Shown: positions 23,712 through 33,273, counted from the first letter of the stretch. The stretch: DNA of 64,000 nucleotides from CAXRDE01 sp964229355 (GCA_964229355.1 CAXRDE010000014.1:234835-298834), one strand, 5' to 3'. Made by a program: numbers and translations. The notes: generated by a model from the letters alone, not told the origin.

Positions 23712-26700
23712 ATGGTTCAGCAGCGTTTTACACATATTAAAGATCGCGATTTAAAAAACGTTTTACAGGCCCACCCCGATGTGTATGGGATCTCTACAGA
23801 AACCCTTCAACAGCGGGTTCAGGACCAAACTCAGCAGTACCAGCAAGCCCTCAGCCAGTTGCAAGGCCAAAGCTACATTATGGATCTCTACCAGCACGAG
23901 TTGGGGATTCAACAGACCTTAGAGGGCACCTCTCTTAACACCCTGAGCCTGCACGACACGCCCTTGCCCACCGAAACGGCCATCCACCGTTGGGGAGAGC
24001 ACGTCATTCTGGTGGATCCCGAACGTCCTGAGTTTTTAGAAACCCTTTACTGGAAACCCCATGAACAATTGGGCATGAGCGTATTACAGGACCAACACCA
24101 GGCCATGATCTTTAGCCGCCGCCTGGAAACCCTGGACCACCTGCCCCTGAGCCAGACCCTCATTGATCCCCGCATGTACGCCCTCAAGCACCAGTCAGGC
24201 CCCTATGACTTTTTCTTGAGCGCTGAAGCCCCCCTGCTGTTCATTACAGATCGCTCCGCGGGCGATGTCTACCTTATTGATACCCAAAACCAAAAGCTGA
24301 AAGAGGTGTTTACCCTGCGGGATCAGCCCTCTACCCATCCGCTCATGCTGGCGCCCCACACCGCCGTGCAGAAGGTGTATTACATCGACGCCCAGCACCC
24401 CCGCGTGGGCATTCTCGACTACGAAGCGGGCACCCTCGAAGAACTGGATTTGCGCAGCGATGACTACCACGGCCGGCCGGTGCATGTGGTGCGTCACCAG
24501 GAGCGCTTATACGTGCTCAGCAGCCCCCACCGCCACAATGCCGCCCCTACCCTGCACGTGTTTGACACCCAAAGCTGGGACACCTTAGAGGTATTGACGT
24601 TGCCCGTGCCCCTCTACAGTCAGTTTCACGATTGTGCCGCCAACCCCATGAGTCTAAGCCCCGATGGCAAACACCTGGTGCTGCTCACGGGCAAAAATCC
24701 GCACAGCGAACTGATCTGGCTTAGCACCGAAACCCACGACATTGTAGAGCGCACCGTGGTGCCAGGGCACCCCTTTCCCGTGCACATTGCCTTTGGCCAA
24801 CCCAACCCCTTACGCCCCCACCGCAAAAACCTGGCCCAGTTGCTGGTGGAAGCGGGAGACCTGCAAGAAAACACCTTACTGCGCTTGTTTCCCCTCGACG
24901 ACGATGACGAAGACAGCGCCGTGGATTTGGTGCTGCCCGATGAAGACAGCGAAGCCGACGAAGAGAATCAGGAAACCGAAGTCCCCACCGCAGTCCCCAC
25001 CGCCGTCTCTGAGGCTCCCATACCCGAAAAAGCGCCCCATCCTGGCCTACTGGCCGCCGAACGGGAGCGCCATGCCCGCCACAAGAGCCAGCACGAAGCC
25101 GCCCGTCTCTTTCTGTCACCCATTGAGCGATTGCAATCCTTACCAGAGGCCCAGAGCGCGGAGACCATCGCCCTGCCCAAAAGCGCCAGCGCAGATATCT
25201 TACAGATTCTGACTGGATCCTTTTACCAACACTTTGGCGAGGACCTCGAAGCGCACCCTGAAGCCCTGCAGCGCCTGCGAGAAACCGCCGAAAAACTCCG
25301 AGAAGACTTACAAACTCATAGCTTGCTGCCGGTGATCATTGAAGATTTACTGCCCGAAAAGACCTTAAAAACCCTGCTGCTGCGCGAGTCTATTTTGACG
25401 CTACAGGCCATTCACGACACCCCCGACAAACACCTTTACAATACCCCGCCCACCCACTGCCCGGCCTGTCAAAGCCCTCTGTTGGGGCGTTGGGATTGTG
25501 AAGCCTGCGGCATGGAGCTGTTAAACCCCCAGCGTTATCAGGCCCGCAAGCACATGTCGGTGCGCGCCCAGACCTGGCTTCCCCCCGATTACTTTGCCAT
25601 CTCTGATGCCCAAAGCGGTCGCCTATTGCTGGTGGACACCCGCCGCTTTCAGTATGTCACCTGGCAAATGGATTTCAGGCAATTGCCTGAGCTGCAAGAG
25701 CCCTGGGACATGCTCTGGCTTGAGAACCTGAACTTTTTGGTGACAGATCGGGCCGGAAAACAGGTGGTGGAATGCAACCAGGGCGGCCGCATTCACTGGC
25801 GCTATCACCCCGAGGGAGATCAGGCCCTCAGCAAACCCGTGTACAGCACCCTGTACCCCCATGAAGACGGCCGCAAACGCTATTTGATTGTGGATCAAGG
25901 CCGTCATGAAGTGCTTGAAGTGGATGCCGAGCACAAAGTGCACTGGCGCTTTGGCACCATGCCGCTGCCTGAGCAAGATCTATCGGGTAAGGTGCAAGCC
26001 ATTTCAAAAAACCCTGCCGACTGGCCCGACACCAGCCTGTACCAACCCAGCCATATTCAGTACACCCCCCAGGGCACGTATTTGATTACCGACACGGGCC
26101 GCGATCGTGTCATTGAAGTGCAGGGGCAACGGATTATTCAGAACTGGGGCAGTAACTTGCAACTGCAGCAGCCCGTGGGCGCTCAACGCCTGCTCGACGG
26201 CAAAACCCTGATTGTGGACGCGGGTAACCAGCGTATTTTAGAACTCGATGCCCAGGGCGAAATCTGGCGCGAAACCACTTACTACCACGAAGGCATGGAC
26301 CCTCGCTTTCATATGGTGGCGCCCCAAAAAGTCATTCGCCGCGAGAACCAAAACGTGGTGCTCATTGACAGCAACCGGGTCATGGAAATTGATCCCCTGA
26401 GCAAACGCATTGTCTGGTTTTCGTTTTTGCACGAGCTGCGCTTAGAGATCGAGCTGCCCGCTCACCTGAAACCCGTACAGGTCAAAGTGCCCACCACCGC
26501 CTTTGACACCTTCGAAGCCATTGCGCCCGAAAGCATGGTCACCCTGCGGCGCTCTCTGGAAAAAATCAAGCTTTTTGAAGACGCCAGCGTGGCCTTTTTT
26601 GAACGTCTTGAGAAAGCCATGCGCTTTAAGCGCTTTGCAGAAGGCAGCGCCATCTTACATAAAGGGCACATGAACAAATGGCTCTTTGTACTGCAGTCCG

Positions 26701-27452
26701 GCGAGGCCCAGGTCCTGTCTGAGGCGGGCGAGCCCCCGCTGCCTCTCAAAGCCGGTGACTACTTTGGCCTCACCAGCCTGATTTACCCTGAGCCCCGTAA
26801 ATCAGACATTCAGGCGGTCACCGAATGCGGCGTCTATATGCTCGACAAGCGCCATTTTGACGACATTGTAAGCGACTATCCTGCGTTATTGAGCAAGGTG
26901 CAACAAGAGGCCGAAAAGCGCCTGGTGGTGGTCAAACTGCGTCAAACGCCCAAATCCACACAGGCCCAGGATCGCCTGGCGGCCTTGCTGAACAAACAAC
27001 GGGCCGCGGCCCAGGCGCGGTTAGCCAGCATTCATCCCGCTGAAGCCCCCGTTCAGGCAGAAAACCCGGCCTCAGAAGCAGGCCCCAACGTGTGCGATGT
27101 GGCGGCGCAACACGGTCATTACGAACACCGCCTGAACTACACCGAGATTGAACAGCGTGTCATGCAAGAAGCCGCCAAAGTGGGGCAAAACACCTTAGAA
27201 ATTCATATTCAATTCAAAGCCCAAACCCGCATGAAACTGGCACGGGTGTCGCTGTTGGTGTCCATGATGAACCGTCTGGGCACTTTAATTCGCACCCATC
27301 CTGAGCCCGAAAAAATTACCGCTGGTGACTTCGATGACGAGCTGATCTTCAGCTTGCTCACCGACCACCCCAAAGAAGAACTCTATGAGGACTTAAGCAC
27401 CCTCAGCGATATTTCTAGCGTGTATATTTTTGACATTCTGGTGGCCGCTTAA
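23712..27452 (+). CDS. Giant multidomain protein: two beta-propellers, zinc ribbon, cNMP-binding domain, CheA-P2-like tail
   Basis: A 1,246-residue cytoplasmic-looking protein. About residues 80-380 form a propeller of short beta repeats. An acidic linker (395-425, Asp/Glu runs) is followed by a helical part. A zinc ribbon (CPAC-x9-CEAC, about 582-600) comes next. A second, NHL/PQQ-like propeller spans about 610-930, with repeats such as LIVDQGRHEVLEVD and TYLITDTGRDRVIEV. A cyclic-nucleotide-binding fold at about 950-1065 reads FAEGSAILHKGHMNKWLFVLQSG. The last ~100 residues (KITAGDFDDELIFSLLTD ... DISSVYIFDIL) resemble the small P2-type domain of CheA. No kinase or DNA-binding domain is seen. 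Its TAA overlaps the ATG of an ABCG-like ATPase. Probably a regulatory or sensory scaffold for that transporter (inference). Confidence 0.75.
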   Translation: MVQQRFTHIKDRDLKNVLQAHPDVYGISTETLQQRVQDQTQQYQQALSQLQGQSYIMDLYQHELGIQQTLEGTSLNTLSLHDTPLPTETAIHRWGEHVILVDPERPEFLETLYWKPHEQLGMSVLQDQHQAMIFSRRLETLDHLPLSQTLIDPRMYALKHQSGPYDFFLSAEAPLLFITDRSAGDVYLIDTQNQKLKEVFTLRDQPSTHPLMLAPHTAVQKVYYIDAQHPRVGILDYEAGTLEELDLRSDDYHGRPVHVVRHQERLYVLSSPHRHNAAPTLHVFDTQSWDTLEVLTLPVPLYSQFHDCAANPMSLSPDGKHLVLLTGKNPHSELIWLSTETHDIVERTVVPGHPFPVHIAFGQPNPLRPHRKNLAQLLVEAGDLQENTLLRLFPLDDDDEDSAVDLVLPDEDSEADEENQETEVPTAVPTAVSEAPIPEKAPHPGLLAAERERHARHKSQHEAARLFLSPIERLQSLPEAQSAETIALPKSASADILQILTGSFYQHFGEDLEAHPEALQRLRETAEKLREDLQTHSLLPVIIEDLLPEKTLKTLLLRESILTLQAIHDTPDKHLYNTPPTHCPACQSPLLGRWDCEACGMELLNPQRYQARKHMSVRAQTWLPPDYFAISDAQSGRLLLVDTRRFQYVTWQMDFRQLPELQEPWDMLWLENLNFLVTDRAGKQVVECNQGGRIHWRYHPEGDQALSKPVYSTLYPHEDGRKRYLIVDQGRHEVLEVDAEHKVHWRFGTMPLPEQDLSGKVQAISKNPADWPDTSLYQPSHIQYTPQGTYLITDTGRDRVIEVQGQRIIQNWGSNLQLQQPVGAQRLLDGKTLIVDAGNQRILELDAQGEIWRETTYYHEGMDPRFHMVAPQKVIRRENQNVVLIDSNRVMEIDPLSKRIVWFSFLHELRLEIELPAHLKPVQVKVPTTAFDTFEAIAPESMVTLRRSLEKIKLFEDASVAFFERLEKAMRFKRFAEGSAILHKGHMNKWLFVLQSGEAQVLSEAGEPPLPLKAGDYFGLTSLIYPEPRKSDIQAVTECGVYMLDKRHFDDIVSDYPALLSKVQQEAEKRLVVVKLRQTPKSTQAQDRLAALLNKQRAAAQARLASIHPAEAPVQAENPASEAGPNVCDVAAQHGHYEHRLNYTEIEQRVMQEAAKVGQNTLEIHIQFKAQTRMKLARVSLLVSMMNRLGTLIRTHPEPEKITAGDFDDELIFSLLTDHPKEELYEDLSTLSDISSVYIFDILVAA

Positions 27453-28231
27453 TGGAACAGGGCGTCGCCTTAGCGGTACAGGGTCTCAACGTCAAAAAAG
27501 GCGGCAAAGCCATTTTACAGCAGGTGCACTTTGCGGTGGCCCCCAACCAGTTTGTGGGCTTGCTGGGGCCTTCGGGTTCGGGTAAGTCCACCCTGCTAAA
27601 GGCCTGTTGTGGTCTCGAAAAACCTTTAAAAGGGCCCTCTGCGACAGTGCGCTGGGACGGCGAAGATCTCTATGCCCACTTAGACACCTGGCGGCAAAGC
27701 ATGGGCTATGTGCCCCAGGACGACATTATTCACACCGGGCTAACTGTCGAAAAAGCCGTGCACTACGCCGCCCGTCTGCGGCTGGCCCCGGATCTCAGCG
27801 AGAAAACCCGCAGCGCCCTGGTGAGTCGGGTGATTCATGAGGTGGGTCTACAAGATCGCCGTCAGGTGCGCATTTCGCGTTTATCGGGGGGGCAACGCAA
27901 GCGGGCCTCGGTGGCCGTCGAGCTGTTGCAGCGCCCCCGCATGTTGTTTCTCGATGAGCCTACCTCGGGTCAAGATCCGCAGCTTGAAGAGTCCATGATG
28001 CAGTTGTTTCGCGGGCTGAGCCGTCAGGGCAGCACGGTGATCATTACCACCCACGCCATGGCCAGCATTGAGCTGTTGGATCAGGTCATTTTATTGCAGG
28101 CGGGGCAGGTGGTGTACCAGGGCCCGCCCCAGGACATGCTGGACTTTTTTGACTCCCGTTCCTATGAGGGCATTTACCGCATTTTGGCCAAATCCCAGCC
28201 CGCGGACTGGCAACGAAAGCGAGGGGCTTAA
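27452..28231 (+). CDS. ABC transporter ATP-binding protein (ABCG-like)
   Basis: A 259-residue ATPase with Walker A GPSGSGKST near residue 38, the Q-loop in YVPQDD, signature LSGGQRKRASVA, Walker B MLFLDEPTSGQD and the switch His in ITTHAMA. The phrase SGGQRKR...VELL...DEPTSGQD is typical of the ABCG/ABC-2 exporter branch. It couples with the permease 1 base downstream and overlaps the giant propeller gene by 1 base. In many ABCG-like bacterial systems the ATPase is fused to regulatory domains such as FHA; here a separate cNMP/propeller protein may play that part. Substrate unknown. Confidence 0.9.
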   Translation: MEQGVALAVQGLNVKKGGKAILQQVHFAVAPNQFVGLLGPSGSGKSTLLKACCGLEKPLKGPSATVRWDGEDLYAHLDTWRQSMGYVPQDDIIHTGLTVEKAVHYAARLRLAPDLSEKTRSALVSRVIHEVGLQDRRQVRISRLSGGQRKRASVAVELLQRPRMLFLDEPTSGQDPQLEESMMQLFRGLSRQGSTVIITTHAMASIELLDQVILLQAGQVVYQGPPQDMLDFFDSRSYEGIYRILAKSQPADWQRKRGA

Positions 28232-28232
28232 G

Positions 28233-28970
28233 ATGGCGTCACAACGCGGTGGTTTTGCTTATCAGACGCGGGTGTTGGCCGACCGCTATTTTGAAGTGTT
28301 TTTGGCGGACCTGACCAACCTTTTTTTCTTAATTTTTCAGCCGCTGGCGGTGGCGGGTTGTGTGGGCCTGATCTGGCAAGGCCAGCGCACCAGCGATATT
28401 TTGTACTTTGTCATTTTGTTTTCAAGCATCTTTTTTGGTTGCGTCAACGCCTGCCGCGAAATCGTCAAAGAAAAGGCCATTTACCAGCGGGAGCGCTTAG
28501 TGGGATTAAACCTGATGGCCTACCTCAGCTCGAAAGTCTTTGTACTGGCGGTCATGGGACTGGCCCAGGTGATTCTGTTTTATGTGGGCATTCGCTTTTT
28601 TATGCCCCTGCCCGGCAACCCCCTGCTGCTGTGTTTAACCCTCTACGGGGCCTTATTGAGCGGTTCTTGCCTGGGTCTGCTGGTCTCTAGCGTGGTGGCC
28701 ACCGACGTGGTGGCCCTGGCCTGTGTGCCCATTTGTTTGATTCCCCAATTGCTGTTTTCTGAACTGGTCATGCCCAATCGTGCCCTCACGGGAGCCCTGA
28801 CTGTGTTAAAAAACAGTATGATCGTCACCTGGGGCTATTTGGCCATGCAGCAGGTGTATGCGCCCCAACCCGACTGGGGGGCCTGGTGCAAGGGCATGGC
28901 CTTGCTGGGTCTAATGAGCGCGGCAATGCTGCTTCTGGCCAGCCTGGGACTCAAAGCAAAGGAAGTGTAA
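28233..28970 (+). CDS. ABC-2-type permease (ABCG-like)
   Basis: A 245-residue permease with about six membrane helices. The motif GCVNACREIVKEKAIYQRERL near residue 70 is characteristic of ABCG-type permeases (usual C-x-E-I-x-x-E-x-x-x-x-x-R-E-R). It partners the ATPase just upstream. ATG 28233 lies one base after the ATPase stop and is preceded by a GAGGGG ribosome site. An exporter function is expected from the family; no cargo is indicated by the neighbours. Confidence 0.88.
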   Translation: MASQRGGFAYQTRVLADRYFEVFLADLTNLFFLIFQPLAVAGCVGLIWQGQRTSDILYFVILFSSIFFGCVNACREIVKEKAIYQRERLVGLNLMAYLSSKVFVLAVMGLAQVILFYVGIRFFMPLPGNPLLLCLTLYGALLSGSCLGLLVSSVVATDVVALACVPICLIPQLLFSELVMPNRALTGALTVLKNSMIVTWGYLAMQQVYAPQPDWGAWCKGMALLGLMSAAMLLLASLGLKAKEV

Positions 28971-28973
28971 AAG

Positions 28974-29567
28974 ATGTTTTCAGTGTGTGTGTATTGCGGG
29001 GCCGCCGCCGTGGCCCCTGCGTATATGGAACTGGCGGAAGCCACCGGAAAAGCCATTGCAGAGCAAGGCTGGCGGCTGGTATACGGGGGCGGAAAAACGG
29101 GCCTGATGGGTGCCGTGGCCCAGGGTGCACTGCAAGCGGGCGGCGAAGTGGTGGGCATTATGCCGACTTTTTTGGTGGACCAGGAACGGGCCCATCGCGG
29201 TCTGCAGCAGCTGGAAGTGGTGAACGACATGGCCGAGCGCAAGGCGCGCTTTTTTGCCCTCAGCGACGCCTTCATTACCCTGCCGGGCGGCATGGGCACC
29301 TTAGACGAACTCTTTGAAAGCATTACCGCCTACCAGTTGCGCCTGCACGAGGGCATTAGCTACGTGCTCAACAGCAACGGCTTTTATACGGGTCTGCAGC
29401 AGCAGATGGATCACATGTACCAGCAAGGATTCATTCATCAGTTTCGCGCAGAACTGGCCTCGGGCAATACCACCCCCTGGCGCTTTGCCGAGACCCTGCC
29501 CGCACTCATCCAGGGCATCACCCAGGATTATCCCGCCAGTGAGGTGAAAACCCCATGTACCACGTAA
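28974..29567 (+). CDS. LOG-family (TIGR00730) nucleotide phosphoribohydrolase
   Basis: A 197-residue Rossmann-fold protein. It starts with VCVYCGAAA, has YGGGKTGLMGAVA near residue 37 and the family active-site motif LPGGMGTLDEL near 104. LOG proteins hydrolyse nucleoside 5'-monophosphates (cytokinin ribotides in plants, AMP and related nucleotides in bacteria) to the base and ribose 5-phosphate. Three bases after the ABC permease and overlapping the sugar-kinase gene by 13 bases, it pairs naturally with a PfkB enzyme in nucleoside/ribose salvage, but the physiological substrate is unknown. Confidence 0.9.
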   Translation: MFSVCVYCGAAAVAPAYMELAEATGKAIAEQGWRLVYGGGKTGLMGAVAQGALQAGGEVVGIMPTFLVDQERAHRGLQQLEVVNDMAERKARFFALSDAFITLPGGMGTLDELFESITAYQLRLHEGISYVLNSNGFYTGLQQQMDHMYQQGFIHQFRAELASGNTTPWRFAETLPALIQGITQDYPASEVKTPCTT

Positions 29568-30625
29568 TTAGCATTGGGGGTGCCACCCAGGATGTCTTTG
29601 TGCGCAGTGATCAGGCCGAGGTCATTCGCATTAGCGATCGGCAGCAAGAAAAAGCCTGGCTGGGCTTTGACTATGGCGCCAAAATTGCCGTGGATGCCCT
29701 GCGCTTTACGGTGGGTGGGGGCGCCACCAACACGGCGGTGTCTTTTGCCAAACTGGGCCTGCAGGCAGCATGCATGGTCAAAGTGGGCCCCGACAGCGCT
29801 GGCGACAATGTCATTGAGAATTTAAAACAATCTGGCGTAGACAGCAATTATGTGGTGCGCAGCGACAGCGGCCAAACCGGCTACTCCGTAATTTTGACCT
29901 CTTACGAGGGAGAGCGCTCTATTTTGGCTTACCGAGGCGTCAATACCCAACTGCACTTTGAAGAACTGCACAGCGAGGCTCTGCATCAGACCGAATGGCT
30001 GTACGTGTCTTCTTTAAGCGGCGAAGCCGACGCTCTGCTCGAACCGCTCTTTGCCCTGGCCCAGGCGCGGGGTCTTCGCATTGCCTTTAACCCCGGCGCC
30101 ACCCAGCTACGCAGCAGCACTGAACGACTGCAACCGCTGCTGGCCGCCGTGGATCTGCTGTTTGTGAACAAAGAAGAGGCGGCCCAGTTGACTGAACAGC
30201 CTTTGCACAAGCCTTTGCCTGAACATCTCCGCCCTGCTACAGATTCCGCTGAAGCGGCGGCACAACGCCCCCCGTTTATGTATGACCTCAGGCCCCATTT
30301 AGAAGGGCTCAAAGCGTGGGTCAAAGGCACGGTCATTATTACCGATGGTAAACGGGGAACCCAGGCCTATGACGGCACCCAAATGTACGCCATGCCGGTG
30401 TATCCCACCGAGGTCAGCGATGTGCTGGGGGCCGGAGACGCCTTTGGCTCCGCTTGCACCGCCGCTCATGTTTTGGGCCACGATTTACCCACCGCCTTGT
30501 GCTGGGGCAATGCCAATGCCAGCGGTGTGGTTACCGATCCGGGAGCCCACAACGGCCTGATGACCCCTGAGCAGATTGCCGCCAAGATCGCGGCGCATCC
30601 GTTGGTGGTGCCCGTTCAACTCTAA
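29555..30625 (+). CDS. PfkB-family carbohydrate/nucleoside kinase
   Basis: A 356-residue ribokinase-fold kinase. GGATQDVFVR at the N-terminus, GGGATNTAVSFAKLG near residue 50 (PfkB signature 1 region) and DVLGAGDAFGSACTAA near 290 (signature 2 with the catalytic Asp) are intact. A ~30-residue Pro/Ala-containing insert (about 215-240, EQPLHKPLPEHLRPATDSAE) before the last third makes it longer than average. It phosphorylates a sugar or nucleoside with ATP. The start overlaps the LOG gene by 13 bases. Last gene of the 23712-30625 unit. Confidence 0.9.
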   Translation: MYHVISIGGATQDVFVRSDQAEVIRISDRQQEKAWLGFDYGAKIAVDALRFTVGGGATNTAVSFAKLGLQAACMVKVGPDSAGDNVIENLKQSGVDSNYVVRSDSGQTGYSVILTSYEGERSILAYRGVNTQLHFEELHSEALHQTEWLYVSSLSGEADALLEPLFALAQARGLRIAFNPGATQLRSSTERLQPLLAAVDLLFVNKEEAAQLTEQPLHKPLPEHLRPATDSAEAAAQRPPFMYDLRPHLEGLKAWVKGTVIITDGKRGTQAYDGTQMYAMPVYPTEVSDVLGAGDAFGSACTAAHVLGHDLPTALCWGNANASGVVTDPGAHNGLMTPEQIAAKIAAHPLVVPVQL

Positions 30626-30683
30626 GACTCAGATCATTTTTGCTAAACTACAGTAACCCACCTTTAGAAAGATCATCGCAGCC

Positions 30684-31562
30684 ATGTCATTATTTCAACG
30701 TTTAACCGCCGCTACCCTTATTATCGGCAGCTGCTGGGGCATCAGTAGCCCGGCGCTGGCCCAGTCCTTAAAAACCGCCGTGGTGCCGCTAAGAACCCAG
30801 GGCGACGTGAATCCTGATTTGAGCGAGGTACTCACCGATCGCATTCGCGCGCAATTGCTGCAAAACAGCAGTTTTAAGGTCATGGAGCGCTCGCAAATGG
30901 ACGCCATTTTAAAAGAACAGGGCTTTCAAAGCAGTATTTATGCCTGCCAGGACGAAGACTGTGCCCTGGACCTGGGGCGTATGTTCGCCGTCCGGCATCT
31001 GGTGCTGGGCAACGTCAGCAAGGTGGGCAATCTTTATGCCCTGAGCCTACGCATGGTGGACACCGAAAGCGGTGAAATTGTCACCGAGAAATACTTTGAC
31101 TGCTATTGCTCCGACGAAGAGCTGTTAACCCGTGGCACGTATCAGGTAGTGAGTGCCCTGCTCCATAACAAACCCAACGCAGGGCAGGCGCTTCCGCCGG
31201 TACAAACCCGCACCCCATCCCCCAAAGATCCTGTGATCACAGGCTTACTGAACGCCGTCGGACCCTTTGGCTACCTCTATTTAGAAGAGTGGGGCTGGTT
31301 TGGGGGCCTGCTGGCGGTGGACGCCATCGCCCTGACCGCCCTCCTGGCCAACAATTGGTCAAACCCCGGCGGAGAGGCCGCTGCGTACTTAGCTCTGGCG
31401 GGCACCCGCATTTTTGGTGTGTTCCACGGCGTGGGACTGGCCAACGAAAAAAACCGCATGCTACAGGCCCAGCTACACCCCTACGCCTACCCCCTGTCTT
31501 ATGGCAGCACACCGGCGGCGCTCACCGGTGTGACCCTGATGCAGTTCAAGTGGGATTTTTAA
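30684..31562 (+). CDS. Exported CsgG-like protein with hydrophobic C-terminus
   Basis: A 292-residue protein with a signal peptide (TAATLIIGSCWGISSPALAQ). Residues 28-165 have the fold-pattern of the CsgG/TolB-N-like family: VVPLRTQGDVNPDLSEVLTDRIRAQL, VMERSQMDAILKEQGFQ, and LVLGNVSKVGNLYALSLRMVD. Cys residues in CQDEDC and CYC may form disulfides. A Pro-rich linker leads to a C-terminal part with two hydrophobic stretches (about 205-255). CsgG-like proteins build or energise envelope structures. The lipobox Cys is absent, so it is not an obvious lipoprotein. A TGCTAAACT -10 box lies at 30641-30649. Confidence 0.7.
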   Translation: MSLFQRLTAATLIIGSCWGISSPALAQSLKTAVVPLRTQGDVNPDLSEVLTDRIRAQLLQNSSFKVMERSQMDAILKEQGFQSSIYACQDEDCALDLGRMFAVRHLVLGNVSKVGNLYALSLRMVDTESGEIVTEKYFDCYCSDEELLTRGTYQVVSALLHNKPNAGQALPPVQTRTPSPKDPVITGLLNAVGPFGYLYLEEWGWFGGLLAVDAIALTALLANNWSNPGGEAAAYLALAGTRIFGVFHGVGLANEKNRMLQAQLHPYAYPLSYGSTPAALTGVTLMQFKWDF

Positions 31563-31623
31563 ACAGGCCGCTGACTTTAAAAACATCTTTGCCCGCCACA
31601 AACACCCGATAAGATGTGGCCTT

Positions 31624-31670
31624 CCTCTGCTTAGAGCATACCTCACGGCATATCCAGAGGGTGTTTTTTT
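31624..31670 (+). terminator. Possible terminator after the CsgG-like gene
   Basis: CCTCTG (31624-31629) can pair with CAGAGG (31655-31660), followed by GTG and a run of seven T (31664-31670). The loop is long (25 bases), so the call is tentative. Confidence 0.4.
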
Positions 31671-31759
31671 GAGAGATTTTGAGCCAAAACCCATTATGTA
31701 ACTTTTATTGTTATGTTATCATGTAATAAATCAAGTTATTTAAAAGGAGCCTTGCGCTT

Positions 31760-32395
31760 ATGCATCCCCAACCCACCGACACCCCCCACCAATTCTGGGA
31801 AAACCGTTATGCCCCACAAACCGAGCGCCAGCGCGGTAAGGCAGGCAAATTTTTGCAAACCTACGTGAGCCTCCTTGACCCAGGCAAAGTGCTAGAGCTG
31901 GGCTGTAGCACCGGCGACGATAGCCTCTGGCTGGCGGAACAGGGCTGGCAAGTCACCGGTGTGGATATTTCGCCCTCGGCTGTTGCCACCGCCACCCGTC
32001 TGGCCACCGAGCACAGTCTAAAGGCCCACACCCATTTTGTCTGCGCGGATCTATGTGAAGAAGACCTGCCCGCCGAGACCTTTGATCTGGTGACGGCTCT
32101 GTATTTTCAGTCTCCCTTTGAAGACTTTCCCCGTGGGGAGATTCTTCACAAGGCGGCACAACAGCTCAAACCTGGCGGCCATTTGCTGGTGGTAAGCCAC
32201 GCCGCAGGACCGCCCTGGTCTGAACACAGCGACCATAAATTTCCCACCCTTGAAGAAGAATTGACCAGCTTTGCGCTCGAAAGCAGTGAATGGGAACCTG
32301 TCGTATTTGAAGTGCTTGAACGGGAAGCCACCGGGCCTCAGGGGCAAAAAGCAAACCTGAAAGACAACGTCATTTTGCTGAAGCGCAGATTTTGA
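31760..32395 (+). CDS. Class I SAM-dependent methyltransferase
   Basis: A 211-residue Rossmann methyltransferase. Motif I is VLELGCSTGDDS near residue 45, followed by VTGVDISPSAV (acidic SAM-ribose ligand) and a LVTALYFQSPF motif IV region. The small size and lack of a second domain suggest a small-molecule or tellurite/thiopurine-type methyltransferase rather than an RNA enzyme, but the substrate is unknown. AGGAG at 31747-31751 gives a good ribosome site. The region before it (31690-31745) is very A/T-rich and repeats ATGTAA and GTTAT blocks, so it may hold an operator. Confidence 0.85.
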   Translation: MHPQPTDTPHQFWENRYAPQTERQRGKAGKFLQTYVSLLDPGKVLELGCSTGDDSLWLAEQGWQVTGVDISPSAVATATRLATEHSLKAHTHFVCADLCEEDLPAETFDLVTALYFQSPFEDFPRGEILHKAAQQLKPGGHLLVVSHAAGPPWSEHSDHKFPTLEEELTSFALESSEWEPVVFEVLEREATGPQGQKANLKDNVILLKRRF

Positions 32396-32418
32396 AAGAG
32401 GCTCACAAAACAAATAAC

Positions 32419-33273
32419 CTAACGATAATCGTCAAAAAAAGACATATCGACTTCGTATACTGTTTTAGGCGTTACTCCCAGCTGCAACTGTTCGAATAGA
32501 GCCACTAGCTTGTCTCCATCGACCAATTCAATAGGAGGAGCCCCATCTCGACGGGCCTCTTTTACAGCTTCAGAAGTGAAGGTACCCGTCGTGATAATAA
32601 TGCCTTTGTCTGCACGTCCAGCCATGGCCCCTCTGAAATCTCTGATTTGAGATGAGGAAACAGAACCCGCATAGCGCTTACACTGAAACAGGACGGTGAA
32701 GCTCACAAAGGCATTGATTTGTAAGGTTCCATAACCATCTATGCCGCCATCATGAGATTTACCTGTGACAATAACCTTTTCGAAACCTGACTCACGCAAT
32801 AAGCGCTGTGTAAGACGCTCAAAACCTTCGGGCGTAAGAGATTTAAGGACGTCAAGTAATACTGGATTATCTGTTGCTTCAGGCACAAAGTCATCCAAAA
32901 CGAAAGCATCAGCTGCCTTTTTTGATTGTACCTGTTTGACAAGCTGTTCTACCTTTTTGGAGCTTAAGGTTTTTGTACGGCCTACTTCTGTAAGTGCCCA
33001 TATCCCTCGCCGAGAAGCATCAATGTAACCTGCTTTTACCAGGTAAAATCGAGCCCATGCAATCTGGTTTCGCACACGAGAGCTACCATTCTTTAAAAGA
33101 TGAGATTGCTCTTCTTCTGAAATGCCAAGATACTCAATGACAGCATCGGTCACTTCAGCAGGTTGACCAGAGCTACCCAGTTTTTTCAAAACCTCTATGA
33201 GGGGAATACAAAATCTGAGAAATTGAGGCCCCTTAGGGGATTCGGTTAGAGTAGAAGATGTTCGACGTAACAT
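32419..33273 (-). CDS. mrr: Mrr-family type IV restriction endonuclease
   Basis: A 284-residue protein with the Mrr architecture: an N-terminal winged-helix DNA-binding region (about 15-110, ending GIWALTEVGR) and a C-terminal PD-(D/E)XK nuclease with SHDGGIDGYG (catalytic Asp), VLFQCKRYAGSVSSSQIRDFRGAM (Q-x-K core) and IIITTGTFT. Mrr cuts methylated DNA. It lies alone on the minus strand between two methyltransferase genes that do not look like DNA methylases. Visibly more A/T-rich than its neighbours, which suggests separate acquisition. No partner genes. Confidence 0.9.
   Translation of the reverse strand: MLRRTSSTLTESPKGPQFLRFCIPLIEVLKKLGSSGQPAEVTDAVIEYLGISEEEQSHLLKNGSSRVRNQIAWARFYLVKAGYIDASRRGIWALTEVGRTKTLSSKKVEQLVKQVQSKKAADAFVLDDFVPEATDNPVLLDVLKSLTPEGFERLTQRLLRESGFEKVIVTGKSHDGGIDGYGTLQINAFVSFTVLFQCKRYAGSVSSSQIRDFRGAMAGRADKGIIITTGTFTSEAVKEARRDGAPPIELVDGDKLVALFEQLQLGVTPKTVYEVDMSFFDDYR

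Noticed and set aside
31561..31680. Novel structured RNA after the CsgG-like gene
   Set aside because: Several short complementary blocks exist (ACACCC/GGGTGT, CATCTT/AAGATG, CCTCTG/CAGAGG), but they are explained as well by a weak terminator with a T-run; there is too little for an RNA gene call.
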